A stretch of DNA of 64,000 bases from Blastococcus sp. CT_GayMR16 (GTDB lineage Bacteria > Actinomycetota > Actinomycetes > Mycobacteriales > Geodermatophilaceae). The stretch lies in assembly GCF_004570875.1 (NCBI RefSeq), contig NZ_SPQK01000001.1, positions 124,001 to 188,000 on the forward strand. Reading direction: 5' to 3'. The position numbers and the translations under genes are program-made. Positions within the stretch are counted from its first letter, which is position 1. Each line of letters begins with the position of its first letter. Below, in pieces: positions 34,380 to 43,658 of the stretch. The notes under the pieces were generated by a model. That model was not told where the DNA came from. It saw only the letters and a list, made by a program, of their open reading frames with translations, and searched no databases.

Positions 34380-35480
34380 GTGAAACGGGACGCCCAGGTG
34401 CTGCACGACAAGGCGATCTCCTCGATCACCGTGGCCACGACGGCGTTTAACTCACCGAGTGACGTGGGGCGGGTGACGCAGGTCCTCCTGAGCCTCCAGC
34501 ACTCGTTCGAGATGCTTCTGAAGTCTGCCCTGGTGCAGAACGGCGCAAAGGTCTTCGACAAGCGGACCGGGCGTTCGATCGGGTTCGAGTCATGCCTTAG
34601 CCAGGCGGAAGGGCATGCAGCCATCAAGCTGACCGCCGAGGACGCGGGCACCCTTCGTGCAATCGACGCGATGAGGGATGACGAACAGCACTGGTTCAAC
34701 GAGGTCAGCGAGCAGATTCTCTACCGGTACGCCCGAGCCGGCGTAACGATCTTCGACGAGGTCCTCGATCGAGTCTTCCGAGAGCAGTTGGCCAGCTTTC
34801 TGCCTACACGCGTGCTGCCCATCTCGACCGACGCACCGAAGGAGCTGACGCTGCTCCTGGACGAGGAGTTCAGCCAGATCGCCGCGCTCCTCAAGCCCGG
34901 CCGCCGGGCGCGCGAGCGGGCCCGAGCCCGAATCCGCACGCTCCTGGCGATGGAGGCTCACAATGACGAGGACACGCGCGTGTCTAGCCGGGACGTGGAT
35001 CGGGTGGAGAAGGGCATCCGCCTGAAGAAGAGCCGCGCCGAGGTCTTTCCCAAGCTTGAGGGACTCGGGACCTCGGTGGAGGGCGCAGGCATCAATGTGA
35101 CAGTGCACTTCACCAAGACCCACGGCGCACCGGTGCGCTACTTGGCTGACGAGGCCCAGGAGGCTGCCGGAATCCGCGAGGTCGACCTTCAGAAGAAGTT
35201 CCATCGCACCGCCACGAAACTGGCGGAAGATCTCGGACTCACCGGCCCCAAGAGTGCCGCGCTGCGTGTGCACCTGGCCGTTGACAAGGACACCAAGTGC
35301 TTCCACGACTTCGTCTTCGGCCAATCGAAGCATCGTGCGTACTCCGACAACGCGTTCACCCGGATGCGGGAGGCGAAGAAGACGGCCGACATGAAAACCA
35401 TCTGGCAAGCTCATCACCCCCGTGCAAGCAAGAAGGACGAGACGTGCTCGGTGGCGGGCTGCCTGGCTGGCAGACCGTGA
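34380..35480 (+). CDS. DUF3644 protein, defence-associated
   Basis: The 366-residue protein begins MKRDAQVLHDKAISSITVAT and continues with VTQVLLSLQHSFEMLLKSALVQ and KVFDKRTGRSIGFE, typical of DUF3644. The family is mostly helical and often found near restriction systems; function unproven, a HEPN-type RNase-like role has been considered for similar folds. The C-terminal half (HFTKTHGAPVRYLADEA) looks DNA-binding or nuclease-associated but has no motif I can name. GTG start at 34380. It precedes the type III mod gene by 304 bp on the same strand. Confidence 0.7.
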   Translation: MKRDAQVLHDKAISSITVATTAFNSPSDVGRVTQVLLSLQHSFEMLLKSALVQNGAKVFDKRTGRSIGFESCLSQAEGHAAIKLTAEDAGTLRAIDAMRDDEQHWFNEVSEQILYRYARAGVTIFDEVLDRVFREQLASFLPTRVLPISTDAPKELTLLLDEEFSQIAALLKPGRRARERARARIRTLLAMEAHNDEDTRVSSRDVDRVEKGIRLKKSRAEVFPKLEGLGTSVEGAGINVTVHFTKTHGAPVRYLADEAQEAAGIREVDLQKKFHRTATKLAEDLGLTGPKSAALRVHLAVDKDTKCFHDFVFGQSKHRAYSDNAFTRMREAKKTADMKTIWQAHHPRASKKDETCSVAGCLAGRP

Positions 35481-35784
35481 CGAGACGGCCCTCCGCCGAC
35501 ACCACGGAGGCTAACCGTCGTCGGACGGGGTGGACCTTCGTCACTCAAGGTCTCCTACCGGTCGCCCGCACCGGCCCGCCGGCCGCCTGCGGGCAAGTGT
35601 GGGGCCAGAAGCCAGGCTCACGGGGTCGGCCCCACCAGGCGTCCGAGAGTCGGCGCGGCCAACGCTGAACAGCGTGGTTAGCTGGCGAGCCGGACTCGGG
35701 GCGGGGTTACTGACGCTCCCCCGTGAAGGCTTCGGATCTCCAACGCGTGATGTACGGCAGCCAGCTGACTGGAACGGATGAGTA
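35481..35784. other. Gap between DUF3644 and mod, with weak hairpin
   Basis: GCCCGCA (35564-35570) and TGCGGGC (35588-35594) could form a hairpin and might end the DUF3644 transcript. No gene is supported. A promoter for mod-res could lie in the right half, but no clear hexamers were seen. Confidence 0.3.
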
Positions 35785-38049
35785 GTGGCAAAGCACAATG
35801 GCGGACTCGAACTTACGTGGACCGACAAGGACAAGGCCATTCTGTCCACGGGAGATGGGCAGTACGACTACACCTTCGTTGAGACGTCCGATTACCGAGT
35901 CTCAGAGATTCGACTGCTGCATTTCGTTGATCGCGTCGAGGCGCCGACTCCTGGCGATAGGCCGGACGGGTTGCCGGAGCCCACCGACGACAACTTGCTC
36001 ATTACGGGTGACGCGATGCACGTACTAGATGCGCTCAACAAGATTCCCGAGTACGCGGAGAAGTACGTCAATAAAGTGAAGCTTGTATACGTCGACCCGC
36101 CGTTCAACACGGGCAAGACCTTCGATAACTACGAAGACAATATCAAGCACTCAATCTGGCTCACATTGCTGCGAGATCGCCTCCGACAGATCAAGCCCCT
36201 TCTGGCCGCGGACGCGTCGATATGGGTGCACCTCGACGACGCCGAGGTGCACCGTTGTCGGGCCGTCATGGACGAAGAACTTGGTCCAGAGAATTTTGTT
36301 GGGACGGTCATTTGGGGCAAGGCCGACACGAGTCGGAACGATGCCAAGCAGTTCTCGACGGACCAGGACTACCTCCTCGTCTACTCGAGGTCGGAGAATT
36401 GGCGTCCCAACAGGCTCCCCCGTCGAGCCGCTCAGGATGCGATCTACAGCAGCCCTGATGGTGACCCACACCCTTGGCTGCCCAAACCCGGTCACGCCCC
36501 GGGAGCGAAGACCCACCAGGGCATGGTGTACGCGGTCCAGTCGCCGTTCACCGGAGAGCTTCTCTACCCGCCCCCCAGTGGGTGTTGGCGTCTGGGAGAG
36601 GAGCGGATGTGGGCCGCACTAAACGAGTGGGCCCCCTATAAGCGCGTCCTTCTCGACGACGCCGAAGACCGTGCGAGAATCTGCGATCTACCGATCGGTG
36701 ATATGCGAGACGTCGAAGCCATGTTGCTTGATGTGGAGCCTGACGAGGCTCAGCTCATGGCGACTGAGAAGCAGGACGGCGTCCTCCCCGAGGTCTACTT
36801 CATAAATGAGGGCACACTGATTCAGGTCAAGGGCTACAAGCCCGAAGGGCTAGTCCCCAGAACCTTCTGGCCGTTTAATGTAGTTGGTTCGAACCGAAAC
36901 TCCAAAGCCGAGACTAAGCGGCTTTTTCCCGGCATTAATCCTTTCAACACTCCCAAGCCGGAGCGCCTGATTCAACGAGTGATTCACCTCGCGACTGACC
37001 CCGGCGACATCGTCCTGGATTGCTTCGCCGGCTCCGGCACCACCGCCGCCGTCGCACACAAGATGGGTCGACGCTGGATAACGAGCGAACTACTCCCCTC
37101 GACGGTCAATACCTACACCAAGCCCCGCCTCGTCAAGTTGGTTAACGGGGGCGACCCAGGAGGTGTGACGGTCGTGAAGGAGCGTGTCGCAGCCGCTGGA
37201 GTATCGCTTCCGCCAGGTGTCGAACCGGAAGACGCCCAGAAGTTCCAGAAGGTGCTCCGGAAGGTGCTCCGAACAGCAGACGAGCCCTTGGAGGACGAGC
37301 CGCTCGACGAGGACGAGCCCGCGGACGTGGACGACCTCGATCTGGTCGAAGATGAGCCTGACCAGCCGGTCGAGCCGCCTTCCCCGCTCACGATCTCGCT
37401 TGATAGGGAGCTCCAGAAGGTTCTCCGCGCGGCGAAGAAGTTTGGCGACAGTCCGCTAGACGAGGCAGAGACCAAGGTGCTCACAGCCCTTCTACGCAAG
37501 GTCGCCGCGGCTGAACTGACAGCGCTGGACATCACGAAGACTGTTCGCTCGGCCATCCTGCAGCGCACGGCGACCGCAGACCGCAAGACGACAATGTGGC
37601 ACGGCGGCGGTGGCTTTGCCCACCTCGAGGTCGGTCCCTCCATGTTCGAGGAGATCGACGGGGTCATCGTCCTAGCGGACTGGGCTACGCGGGGCGAACT
37701 TGCGAAGGCGATGTGCGCGCAATTGGAGGTCCGTTACGAGCCGAACGGAATCTTTGCTGCGCACAAGGGGAGCGTCCGCTACGTCGTCATCGACGGCCTC
37801 GTAGGAGGGGGCACTGTGGCCTCAATACTGGACCAAGTGCCTTCAGGTGAAGTCGTGCAGGTATGGGCGACGCAGTACGACGACGAGGCTGTCACGAAGC
37901 TTCGGCGCGAGCGTCCTGGCTCCCGACTGGAGGCGATCCCCGACTCGGTCCTCGACTCGTACCGACATAAGGCCGCAAAGGGTTCACCGTTCAAGAGGCG
38001 CCGGGTTGCTGAATTGAGCGCCATCGACGGGAATGCCGAGGAGGCGTGA
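35785..38049 (+). CDS. mod: Type III restriction-modification Mod, N6-adenine methyltransferase
   Basis: The 754-residue protein has the beta-class order: catalytic motif DPPF at residue 104 (YVDPPFNTGKTF), then SAM-binding FAGSGTT near 414. Residues 480-530 form an acidic linker rich in DEP/EDEP repeats. About 220 further residues follow (YVVIDGLVGGGTVASIL), longer than classic Mod and likely protein-binding. It methylates adenine in an asymmetric site and provides recognition for Res. The GTG start is at 35785. Its stop touches the res start (TGATG), so both are co-translated. Base composition is less GC-biased than the flanking transfer genes. Confidence 0.9.
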   Translation: MAKHNGGLELTWTDKDKAILSTGDGQYDYTFVETSDYRVSEIRLLHFVDRVEAPTPGDRPDGLPEPTDDNLLITGDAMHVLDALNKIPEYAEKYVNKVKLVYVDPPFNTGKTFDNYEDNIKHSIWLTLLRDRLRQIKPLLAADASIWVHLDDAEVHRCRAVMDEELGPENFVGTVIWGKADTSRNDAKQFSTDQDYLLVYSRSENWRPNRLPRRAAQDAIYSSPDGDPHPWLPKPGHAPGAKTHQGMVYAVQSPFTGELLYPPPSGCWRLGEERMWAALNEWAPYKRVLLDDAEDRARICDLPIGDMRDVEAMLLDVEPDEAQLMATEKQDGVLPEVYFINEGTLIQVKGYKPEGLVPRTFWPFNVVGSNRNSKAETKRLFPGINPFNTPKPERLIQRVIHLATDPGDIVLDCFAGSGTTAAVAHKMGRRWITSELLPSTVNTYTKPRLVKLVNGGDPGGVTVVKERVAAAGVSLPPGVEPEDAQKFQKVLRKVLRTADEPLEDEPLDEDEPADVDDLDLVEDEPDQPVEPPSPLTISLDRELQKVLRAAKKFGDSPLDEAETKVLTALLRKVAAAELTALDITKTVRSAILQRTATADRKTTMWHGGGGFAHLEVGPSMFEEIDGVIVLADWATRGELAKAMCAQLEVRYEPNGIFAAHKGSVRYVVIDGLVGGGTVASILDQVPSGEVVQVWATQYDDEAVTKLRRERPGSRLEAIPDSVLDSYRHKAAKGSPFKRRRVAELSAIDGNAEEA

Positions 38050-40562
38050 TGCCGGACCTGAATGTCGACAGCAATCTCGTGGCTGAGGTTCGTCACCGAC
38101 TCACCCTCCGCGACCCAAATGCACTCGCTCTTGAGTCAGTCGTGAACGTTATCTCGCAGCACTACGACGTAGAGGGCGGCGAGAGCCCTCTTGAGATGAT
38201 CGTTGATTCCGCCACCGGCGTGGGGAAGACCTACATCATGGCTGGGATCATGGAGTATCTGGCCGGCGCCGCCGACCCCGCCCGGAATTTTCTGTTACTG
38301 GCTCCCGGACGGACCATCCGAGACAAGTCCGTCAACAACTTCACCCCGGGGCACGCGAAGTCGATTACGCAATTGTTGCGGTCGGATCCGTACGTCGTGA
38401 CAAAGGACAACTTTTCGAGTCCCGCCACGCTTGCCGTGATGCGCGATCCCGGCCGTACGAAGTTGTATATCTTCACCGTACAGGCGTTGACTTCCGCCAC
38501 CGGCGACGGCAGGGCGACGCACGAGTATCAGGAAACACTCGGCGGATCCTTCTACGAGTTCTTGGCGAATCTCGACGACCTCGTGATCCTCGCCGACGAG
38601 CACCACTGCTACCGCGGGGCCGCCTTCTCACGCACTATCCGCAACCTCACCCCAGAGGTCGTCGTAGGTGTAACCGCGACCCCCGACCGGGCCGACGAGG
38701 GCATCGTGATCTACCGGTATCCGCTTTCGGCTGCGATCGAGGACAAGTACGTTAAAACCCCTGTGCTCGTAGCGCGCCAGGATGACCGCCACGACGATCG
38801 CACAAAGTTGCTCGATGGCGTGACGCTTCTCAAAGCTAAGGCGCGGGTTGCCCACGCTCACTGCGTGGAGAACGATCTGCCGTTGGTCAACCCCGTGATG
38901 CTGGTGATCGCGGAGGGCATTGAGCGGGCCGAGGAGTTCCGCGACATGATCGACTCGCAGTCATTTGACGGCGGCCAGTGGATCGGAACGACGCTTCTTG
39001 TCCACTCCGAACTGAGTGGTGACGCAAAGGAGGACGCCCTCGCAGCGCTGGACGCGGTCGAGGACCCAAACTCACCGGTCCGCATCATCCTGGCCGTCGG
39101 CATGCTCAAAGAGGGCTGGGACGTCAAGAACGTCTATGTCATCGCGTCCATGCGTCCGTCCGTCTCCGACGTACTCACCGAGCAGACGCTCGGGCGCGGA
39201 ATGAGGCTCCCGTTCGGGTCGTACACCTACGACGAGATGCTCGATACGGTCGAGGTCTTGGCACACGAGCGCTACGAGGACCTGCTGCGGCGTCGCGAAT
39301 CACTCAACAGGGCCTTCGTCGATCACCGGGTCTACTTCGCTGCCCGGCAGACAGGCGACGGCCGCACGGTCGCGCGTAGGCAAACCGATGAGGCGCCACT
39401 CACGTTCGCCGACCCGCACGAACGGGAGACCACCGAGCCCTCGGCGAGCACCGAGTCCACGGGGGACGCCGAGACGTCGGAGGACAACACCGGCGCCGAA
39501 CGCGACTCTCCGGCCGCCACGGTCCAGTCGTTCGAGGAGCGCGTGCGGCAGGCGGAGGAGCGGGCTAACGAGGCAGCCAACGAGACGCGTGAGCACAGTC
39601 CACTCGTTGAGCGGGCACCCATTCAAATCCCGTATGTGGAACGAGTCCCGCAGCCCCGTGCCGTTTCCCTCAATCAGGTGCACGACTTGACGCCGTTCAC
39701 GCAACTTGGCGCCACGCTGACTCAGGAGGGGGGCAGCACGCTTCGCCGGACGCTTCTCGAAGCCGAGCAGGGCCGGATCGTGACGAGACGTGCTGAAGGC
39801 GACGTCGAAGCCATGTCCTTCGACCTACCGCTGGAGGAGTTGCGGCGCAATCTTGTTGAGCGGGTTATGCAGGTCCGAGGCGTTGAGCGCAGGTCCGGGG
39901 AGGTTGCAGCCGCAAAGTCCATCGTGCAGACGGTCGTCGACGCGATGGGAGTGTCAGCAGAGGGGAACCTATCCGCGTACTTCGACCGCGCCGCGCGTCG
40001 CCTGCAGGACGAGATCGCCAACCAGTTGCGGCGGTATTCGGCCGCGGACGTTACGTTTTCCGATGAGGTACGCGTGGCGAACCTCGACAAAATTCGCAAG
40101 GTTCAGCGCTTCCACGAGCAAAGCCACGAGGGCACGTTCCGACGCGGGGTCGCCTTCAACGGGTGGATGAGGAACCTCTACGAGTTCGCGTGGTTTGACT
40201 CCTCCCCCGAGTTCAAGGCGGCCCGAGCGGTCGACGACGATCAGAACGTGATCGTGTGGGCCCGCCTGCACCGTGGCGACATCCCGATCATGTGGACCAT
40301 CGAAGGACGGGAGTACAACCCTGACCTCGTGGTCATCGAGGAGATCGACGACCAGAGGACCTGCTGGCTGGTCGAGACCAAGATGAACCGCGAGATGACT
40401 TCCGCCGAGGTGGTCGCCAAGCGGCGCGCCGCCCTGACGTGGGCCAACACGGTTAACAATTCGGGTCAGGCCGACGGCAAGTGGCGGTACCTCCTGCTGT
40501 CTGAGGATGACGTCGACGACGCAGCCGGCTCGTGGGGTCACATGAAGGGATTCGGCCGGTAG
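38049..40562 (+). CDS. res: Type III restriction enzyme Res, helicase-nuclease
   Basis: The 837-residue protein has superfamily II helicase motifs: SATGVGKT near residue 56, LADEHH near 182, VTATPDR near 209 and QTLGRGMR near 379. Near the C-terminus PDLVVIEE and VETKMNRE (about 758-778) form a PD-(D/E)xK nuclease site, so cleavage looks intact. The segment 440-510 is charged and probably disordered. The ATG at 38049 follows the mod stop; a GTG at 38046 is the alternative. With Mod it would cut DNA bearing unmodified sites after ATP-dependent movement. Confidence 0.9.
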   Translation: MPDLNVDSNLVAEVRHRLTLRDPNALALESVVNVISQHYDVEGGESPLEMIVDSATGVGKTYIMAGIMEYLAGAADPARNFLLLAPGRTIRDKSVNNFTPGHAKSITQLLRSDPYVVTKDNFSSPATLAVMRDPGRTKLYIFTVQALTSATGDGRATHEYQETLGGSFYEFLANLDDLVILADEHHCYRGAAFSRTIRNLTPEVVVGVTATPDRADEGIVIYRYPLSAAIEDKYVKTPVLVARQDDRHDDRTKLLDGVTLLKAKARVAHAHCVENDLPLVNPVMLVIAEGIERAEEFRDMIDSQSFDGGQWIGTTLLVHSELSGDAKEDALAALDAVEDPNSPVRIILAVGMLKEGWDVKNVYVIASMRPSVSDVLTEQTLGRGMRLPFGSYTYDEMLDTVEVLAHERYEDLLRRRESLNRAFVDHRVYFAARQTGDGRTVARRQTDEAPLTFADPHERETTEPSASTESTGDAETSEDNTGAERDSPAATVQSFEERVRQAEERANEAANETREHSPLVERAPIQIPYVERVPQPRAVSLNQVHDLTPFTQLGATLTQEGGSTLRRTLLEAEQGRIVTRRAEGDVEAMSFDLPLEELRRNLVERVMQVRGVERRSGEVAAAKSIVQTVVDAMGVSAEGNLSAYFDRAARRLQDEIANQLRRYSAADVTFSDEVRVANLDKIRKVQRFHEQSHEGTFRRGVAFNGWMRNLYEFAWFDSSPEFKAARAVDDDQNVIVWARLHRGDIPIMWTIEGREYNPDLVVIEEIDDQRTCWLVETKMNREMTSAEVVAKRRAALTWANTVNNSGQADGKWRYLLLSEDDVDDAAGSWGHMKGFGR

Positions 40563-40566
40563 AGGC

Positions 40567-41037
40567 CTACCGCCGCCGACCGCGCGGCTTGCCGCCGTTC
40601 TCCTCTCGGAGCCGTCGCAGCGTCTTCCCTGACGGTTCGTGCGTCCAATACGCCCAGCCATCGATCTGCGTCCCCACTAGATCTCTCAACGCCGGCGAGG
40701 GCTCGCGGTAGTGCCCAAGGTCAGTTCGGATACACCCGTGCTCATCTACCTGGCCAGCCAAGCTCCGACCCTTTCGAACCTGACGATGCACCAGTCCATC
40801 TCCCGGCTTCACGGCCCCTGCCGCAACAAGGAACTGGAGAGCTCCCGGTAGCGGCGTCGGCGGGCTCGGAGGCACTGCAGCTGCAGGGCGGGTGCTGTCG
40901 GCCGCCGCGCCATTGCCGGAGACATGCAGCTCGTCCGTCAAGACAAGGCGCCGAAGAACGTCGTTTGGAGTCTCGAAGCCGACCGCGTGCTGGGCGAGCC
41001 TCTCGTACACCTGCTCATCAATTTCCACTCGGCGCAT
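40567..41037 (-). CDS. Ribbon-helix-helix (SeqA-N-like) plus RAMA-domain protein
   Basis: The 156-residue protein starts MRRVEIDEQVYERLAQHAVG and reads FETPNDVLRRLV, like the SeqA N-terminal or RHH dimerisation/DNA-binding module. A Pro-rich linker (PPSPPTPLPG) leads to LVAAGAVKPGDGLVHRQVRKG, TDLGHYREPSPALRDLVG and IDGWAYWTHEPSGKTL, matching the RAMA domain tied to restriction and adenine methylation. It is convergent with res, 4 bp apart. It may sense Mod-modified DNA and regulate the system or itself; a palindrome lies in its promoter. The GC-rich frame open further upstream is discarded because it crosses that promoter. Confidence 0.78.
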   Translation of the reverse strand: MRRVEIDEQVYERLAQHAVGFETPNDVLRRLVLTDELHVSGNGAAADSTRPAAAVPPSPPTPLPGALQFLVAAGAVKPGDGLVHRQVRKGRSLAGQVDEHGCIRTDLGHYREPSPALRDLVGTQIDGWAYWTHEPSGKTLRRLREENGGKPRGRRR

Positions 41038-41057
41038 GGCTACTTTCCTCTCTTTCA

Positions 41058-41100
41058 CTTTGGATACTGAGAGACTGACAGAATCCAAAGAGAGAGTCAA
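41058..41100 (-). promoter_or_regulatory. Promoter and palindromic operator of the RAMA gene
   Basis: CTTTGGAT (41058-41065) and ATCCAAAG (41083-41090) form a perfect 8-bp inverted repeat with a 17-bp centre. TTGACT (-35, minus strand 41100-41095) lies just upstream, so the -10 region falls within the palindrome. GAGAGG precedes the start at 41037. A bound RHH protein would block its own promoter. Confidence 0.5.
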
Positions 41101-41164
41101 GCTTGGTCCCCCACACCGCGGGTGGGGGCCAGTGACTGCACATTGCGGAGAGAATCGAAGCCCG

Positions 41165-41600
41165 TCGGCTAACGTACGTGCGCGTCGACGGATGAGGTCG
41201 ACATGTCGACTTAGCGCCAGAAGCCGAACAGGAGCTCGGCGACGATCTGGCGGGGCGTTCCGGCCGCCGGCGTTGGTGACCGCATGGCGCAGGCTGTCCC
41301 GGGGGCTTGTCGTTGACGTCGGCGCGGCGTCGTCCCTTCGTGCGATAGACCGGAGCGAAGACGGTGTCTGCAGCCAGCGTCCAATGCAGCGGCCGGGGCC
41401 AGCGAGCGGACAGGTTGGCGTATTAGGCGTGGCGCAACCGACCTCCACGTGCGCCAAGTCGTGGAGCCGCGCGGCACTGAACTGGGCGTTTCACTCGTAC
41501 AGCGCCCGGTCCCGATCGGGGCCGGTGGCGGCAAGGTAGACGGCGAATCGCGGGCTGCTCAGCCAGACCTCCACCCAGGGACCCGGCTGGTGGGAGGGCC
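41165..41600 (-). pseudogene. Decayed Abi-family (abortive infection-like) gene
   Basis: Pieces of an Abi-like protein occur in order: WVEVWLSSPRFAVYLAATG, DRDRALYE followed by TGA where relatives have Trp (YEWN), then NAQFSAARLHDLAHVEVG, ANLSARWPRPLHW, VFAPVYRTKGRRRADVN and finally IVAELLFGFWR. The order and the FGFWR block are typical of Abi-like proteins of actinobacteria. At least one nonsense change and several shifts interrupt it, and both ends are lost. It lies between the RAMA gene and the transfer operon. Confidence 0.6.
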
Positions 41601-41646
41601 CTTGGCGGCCCGCGCCCTCGCGGTGCGCCGTTGGCTTCTGCGCTGA

Positions 41647-42129
41647 TCATCGAGGGGAGGCGTCGAGGGAGGCAGTGTAGCGGCCTTCGGCTGGCCAGTC
41701 CTGGTGCCGGCCGGTGCGGCAGGTGCTCTCCCCGAGCCGTTGCGCCATGCGGTCGCAGAACATCGGGAAGGCGTAGCGGTTCCATTCCTCCATCAGCTGG
41801 GGACCTACTGCGTTCTCTGATTCCCACCGCAGCACCGCCAGCACGGGCAGTTCCCGGGCGATGTGGGCGTGGTGGGGCCAGCAGACTGGGACCATCTGCG
41901 CGGGCCGCCACGCGTACTCGTGGTTGATCCATGCGACGACGTCGTCACACCAGGTCCAGACGGCTGTGCCCAGCTCCCCGGTGCAGGCGGCCGGCTCCCA
42001 GGGGCGTTCCAGGTCTGCTACGGCGCTGGCTTGGGCCGCTCCCCCTCGGTCGCCTCGACGCGCGTTCCCCAGAAGTTCAAGCGCATGTAGCACCGCGAGG
42101 GGTGGCGGTGGGAACGGCAGGACGATCAC
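41647..42129 (-). CDS. Conserved transfer-operon protein, possibly DUF4913-like
   Basis: The 160-residue protein is rich in Trp and His: VWTWCDDVVAWINHEYAW, VPVCWPHHAHIARELPVLAV and EEWNRYAFPMFCDRM. The pattern W-x-W-x-x-H-x-x-x-x-x-x-L-x-x-L resembles DUF4913, found on actinobacterial mobile elements, but the match is by eye only. The GTG start at 42129 overlaps the virD4-like stop (GTGA), making it the last gene of the transfer operon. The function is unknown. Confidence 0.6.
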   Translation of the reverse strand: MIVLPFPPPPLAVLHALELLGNARRGDRGGAAQASAVADLERPWEPAACTGELGTAVWTWCDDVVAWINHEYAWRPAQMVPVCWPHHAHIARELPVLAVLRWESENAVGPQLMEEWNRYAFPMFCDRMAQRLGESTCRTGRHQDWPAEGRYTASLDASPR

Positions 42130-43646
42130 CAGGACCGCGTCTCCGACTGCGGTGCGGCCAGCGGGTCGGCCCGGACAACGTGCCGGCTCGGGCCGAGCCG
42201 GTGGTCGCGGGCGTAGGCCAGCGCGGCAACCGTGCGCTGCTCGACGTCGTCGGCGTCGGGGCGGGCACGGCGGACGCGCGCGCGGGCGGCGTCAAGCTCG
42301 GCCCCGAGCTGCTGACCGTCCTTGCCGTCCAGGCAGCGTCGCAACCGGGCGATGATCGGCGGCGCCGTGCCTGCGACGACGAGGGCGTGCCGCTCGGGGA
42401 TGCGACGGATGTCGCCGGGCCGCAGCACCCGCACGTCTTCGCCCGAGCGGGACGTGCCCATGCCGCCGGGCCCGTCGGTGACGGTCCGCCGGCTGATCCG
42501 CACATCGTCGAGCAGGTCGGACAGTTCCCGGTAGAAGTGGACGTCCTTGCCGCCGCCGAAGATGACGAGGTTGTTGGTGAGCCCGAACAGCGAGCGGGCC
42601 TCGTCCTCGCCGTAGGAGACGACTATCTGTTTCCAGGTCTGGGCGGCGTAGATGAACGACAGACCGAGCGCGCGCTCGTTCGCCATCCGCACCCGCAGGG
42701 TCGGCAGCGGCGTGGTGGACGGCAGTTCGTCGAGACATGCCAGGAAGGACGGCGTCAGCCGCCCGTGCGGCGAGGTGGCGGCGACGTGCAGGGCGGTGTC
42801 GAGGACGTGTTCGGCGACCGCGGTCATCAGCGGTGCCGCCGAGGCGTAGGGGTCCTCCCGGCCGAGTAGGTACACCGTTCCCTGCCGGGCGATCAGGTCG
42901 GCCAGATCGGTCGTCGGCCGCCCGCGCGAAGGCACGCAGCGAGCCCTGATGCTCGGCTGGAAGAACAGCGCCATCGCCTGCTGGACCGTGGTCACCGTGT
43001 TGCCGACGGTGTCCGGGCTGCCGTGTAGGGCGCCGATCAGCAGCCCGTCCCAGAACCGGGCTGCGTGGGGATGCTGCTGCAGGATCTCGGCGGGCTGCTC
43101 GGCGGCGACCGGGTTGGCAACCCATTCCAGGACGTTCTCCAGGCTGCGGCCGGTGAGTGCCGCCGCGTGCAGGAATCCCTGCAGAACCTTGGCTGTCTCC
43201 GCGGCGTAGAACCGGGCGGCGTTGTCCTGCCGGCCTCCAGTGACCGCGCCGGCGACGGTGCCGGCAGCGAACGCCCTGGCTCGTCGCTCGGCGATCCGAG
43301 GATCGACGCAGCCGGCGACCGGATCCCACACCAGCTCCGGCAGCCCAGGTGCGGCGCCGAAAGGATCGAGGACCGCGACCGGGCGCGGCGGCTCGTCGGG
43401 GCGCGAAGGCCGCTGCCGCCGCCCGGCGGTCAGCAGCAGGTCGTCGACCTTGGTCAAGGTCGCCAGCCCGGCACCGCGGTGGGCCAGTAGGGCGGGAGCC
43501 AGCAGGTCGAGGGTCTTGCCGGACCCCTGCTCGCCGTAGACGCCGGTAGTGCGGTCGTACCGGCACCACAGTTCCACCCCGTGCGGCTGGACGGAGCGGC
43601 CCAGCCGCCAGCCGACGTCGGTCGGATCGAACCCTGATTTGAGCAT
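42126..43646 (-). CDS. VirD4/TraG-type coupling ATPase (soluble part)
   Basis: The 506-residue protein starts MLKSGFDPTDVGWRLGRSVQ, with Walker A GEQGSGKTLDLL near residue 38 and Walker B-like FLACLDELPS near 310. RMANERALGLSFIYAAQTWKQ and LFGLTNNLVIFGGGKD are typical of type IV coupling proteins. It should dock the relaxosome to the secretion channel. The usual N-terminal membrane helices are absent. They seem to be encoded separately at 45275-45877, whose C-terminus ends where this one begins in ordinary relatives. Confidence 0.87.
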   Translation of the reverse strand: MLKSGFDPTDVGWRLGRSVQPHGVELWCRYDRTTGVYGEQGSGKTLDLLAPALLAHRGAGLATLTKVDDLLLTAGRRQRPSRPDEPPRPVAVLDPFGAAPGLPELVWDPVAGCVDPRIAERRARAFAAGTVAGAVTGGRQDNAARFYAAETAKVLQGFLHAAALTGRSLENVLEWVANPVAAEQPAEILQQHPHAARFWDGLLIGALHGSPDTVGNTVTTVQQAMALFFQPSIRARCVPSRGRPTTDLADLIARQGTVYLLGREDPYASAAPLMTAVAEHVLDTALHVAATSPHGRLTPSFLACLDELPSTTPLPTLRVRMANERALGLSFIYAAQTWKQIVVSYGEDEARSLFGLTNNLVIFGGGKDVHFYRELSDLLDDVRISRRTVTDGPGGMGTSRSGEDVRVLRPGDIRRIPERHALVVAGTAPPIIARLRRCLDGKDGQQLGAELDAARARVRRARPDADDVEQRTVAALAYARDHRLGPSRHVVRADPLAAPQSETRSW

Positions 43647-43658
43647 CCGATGCCCCTT

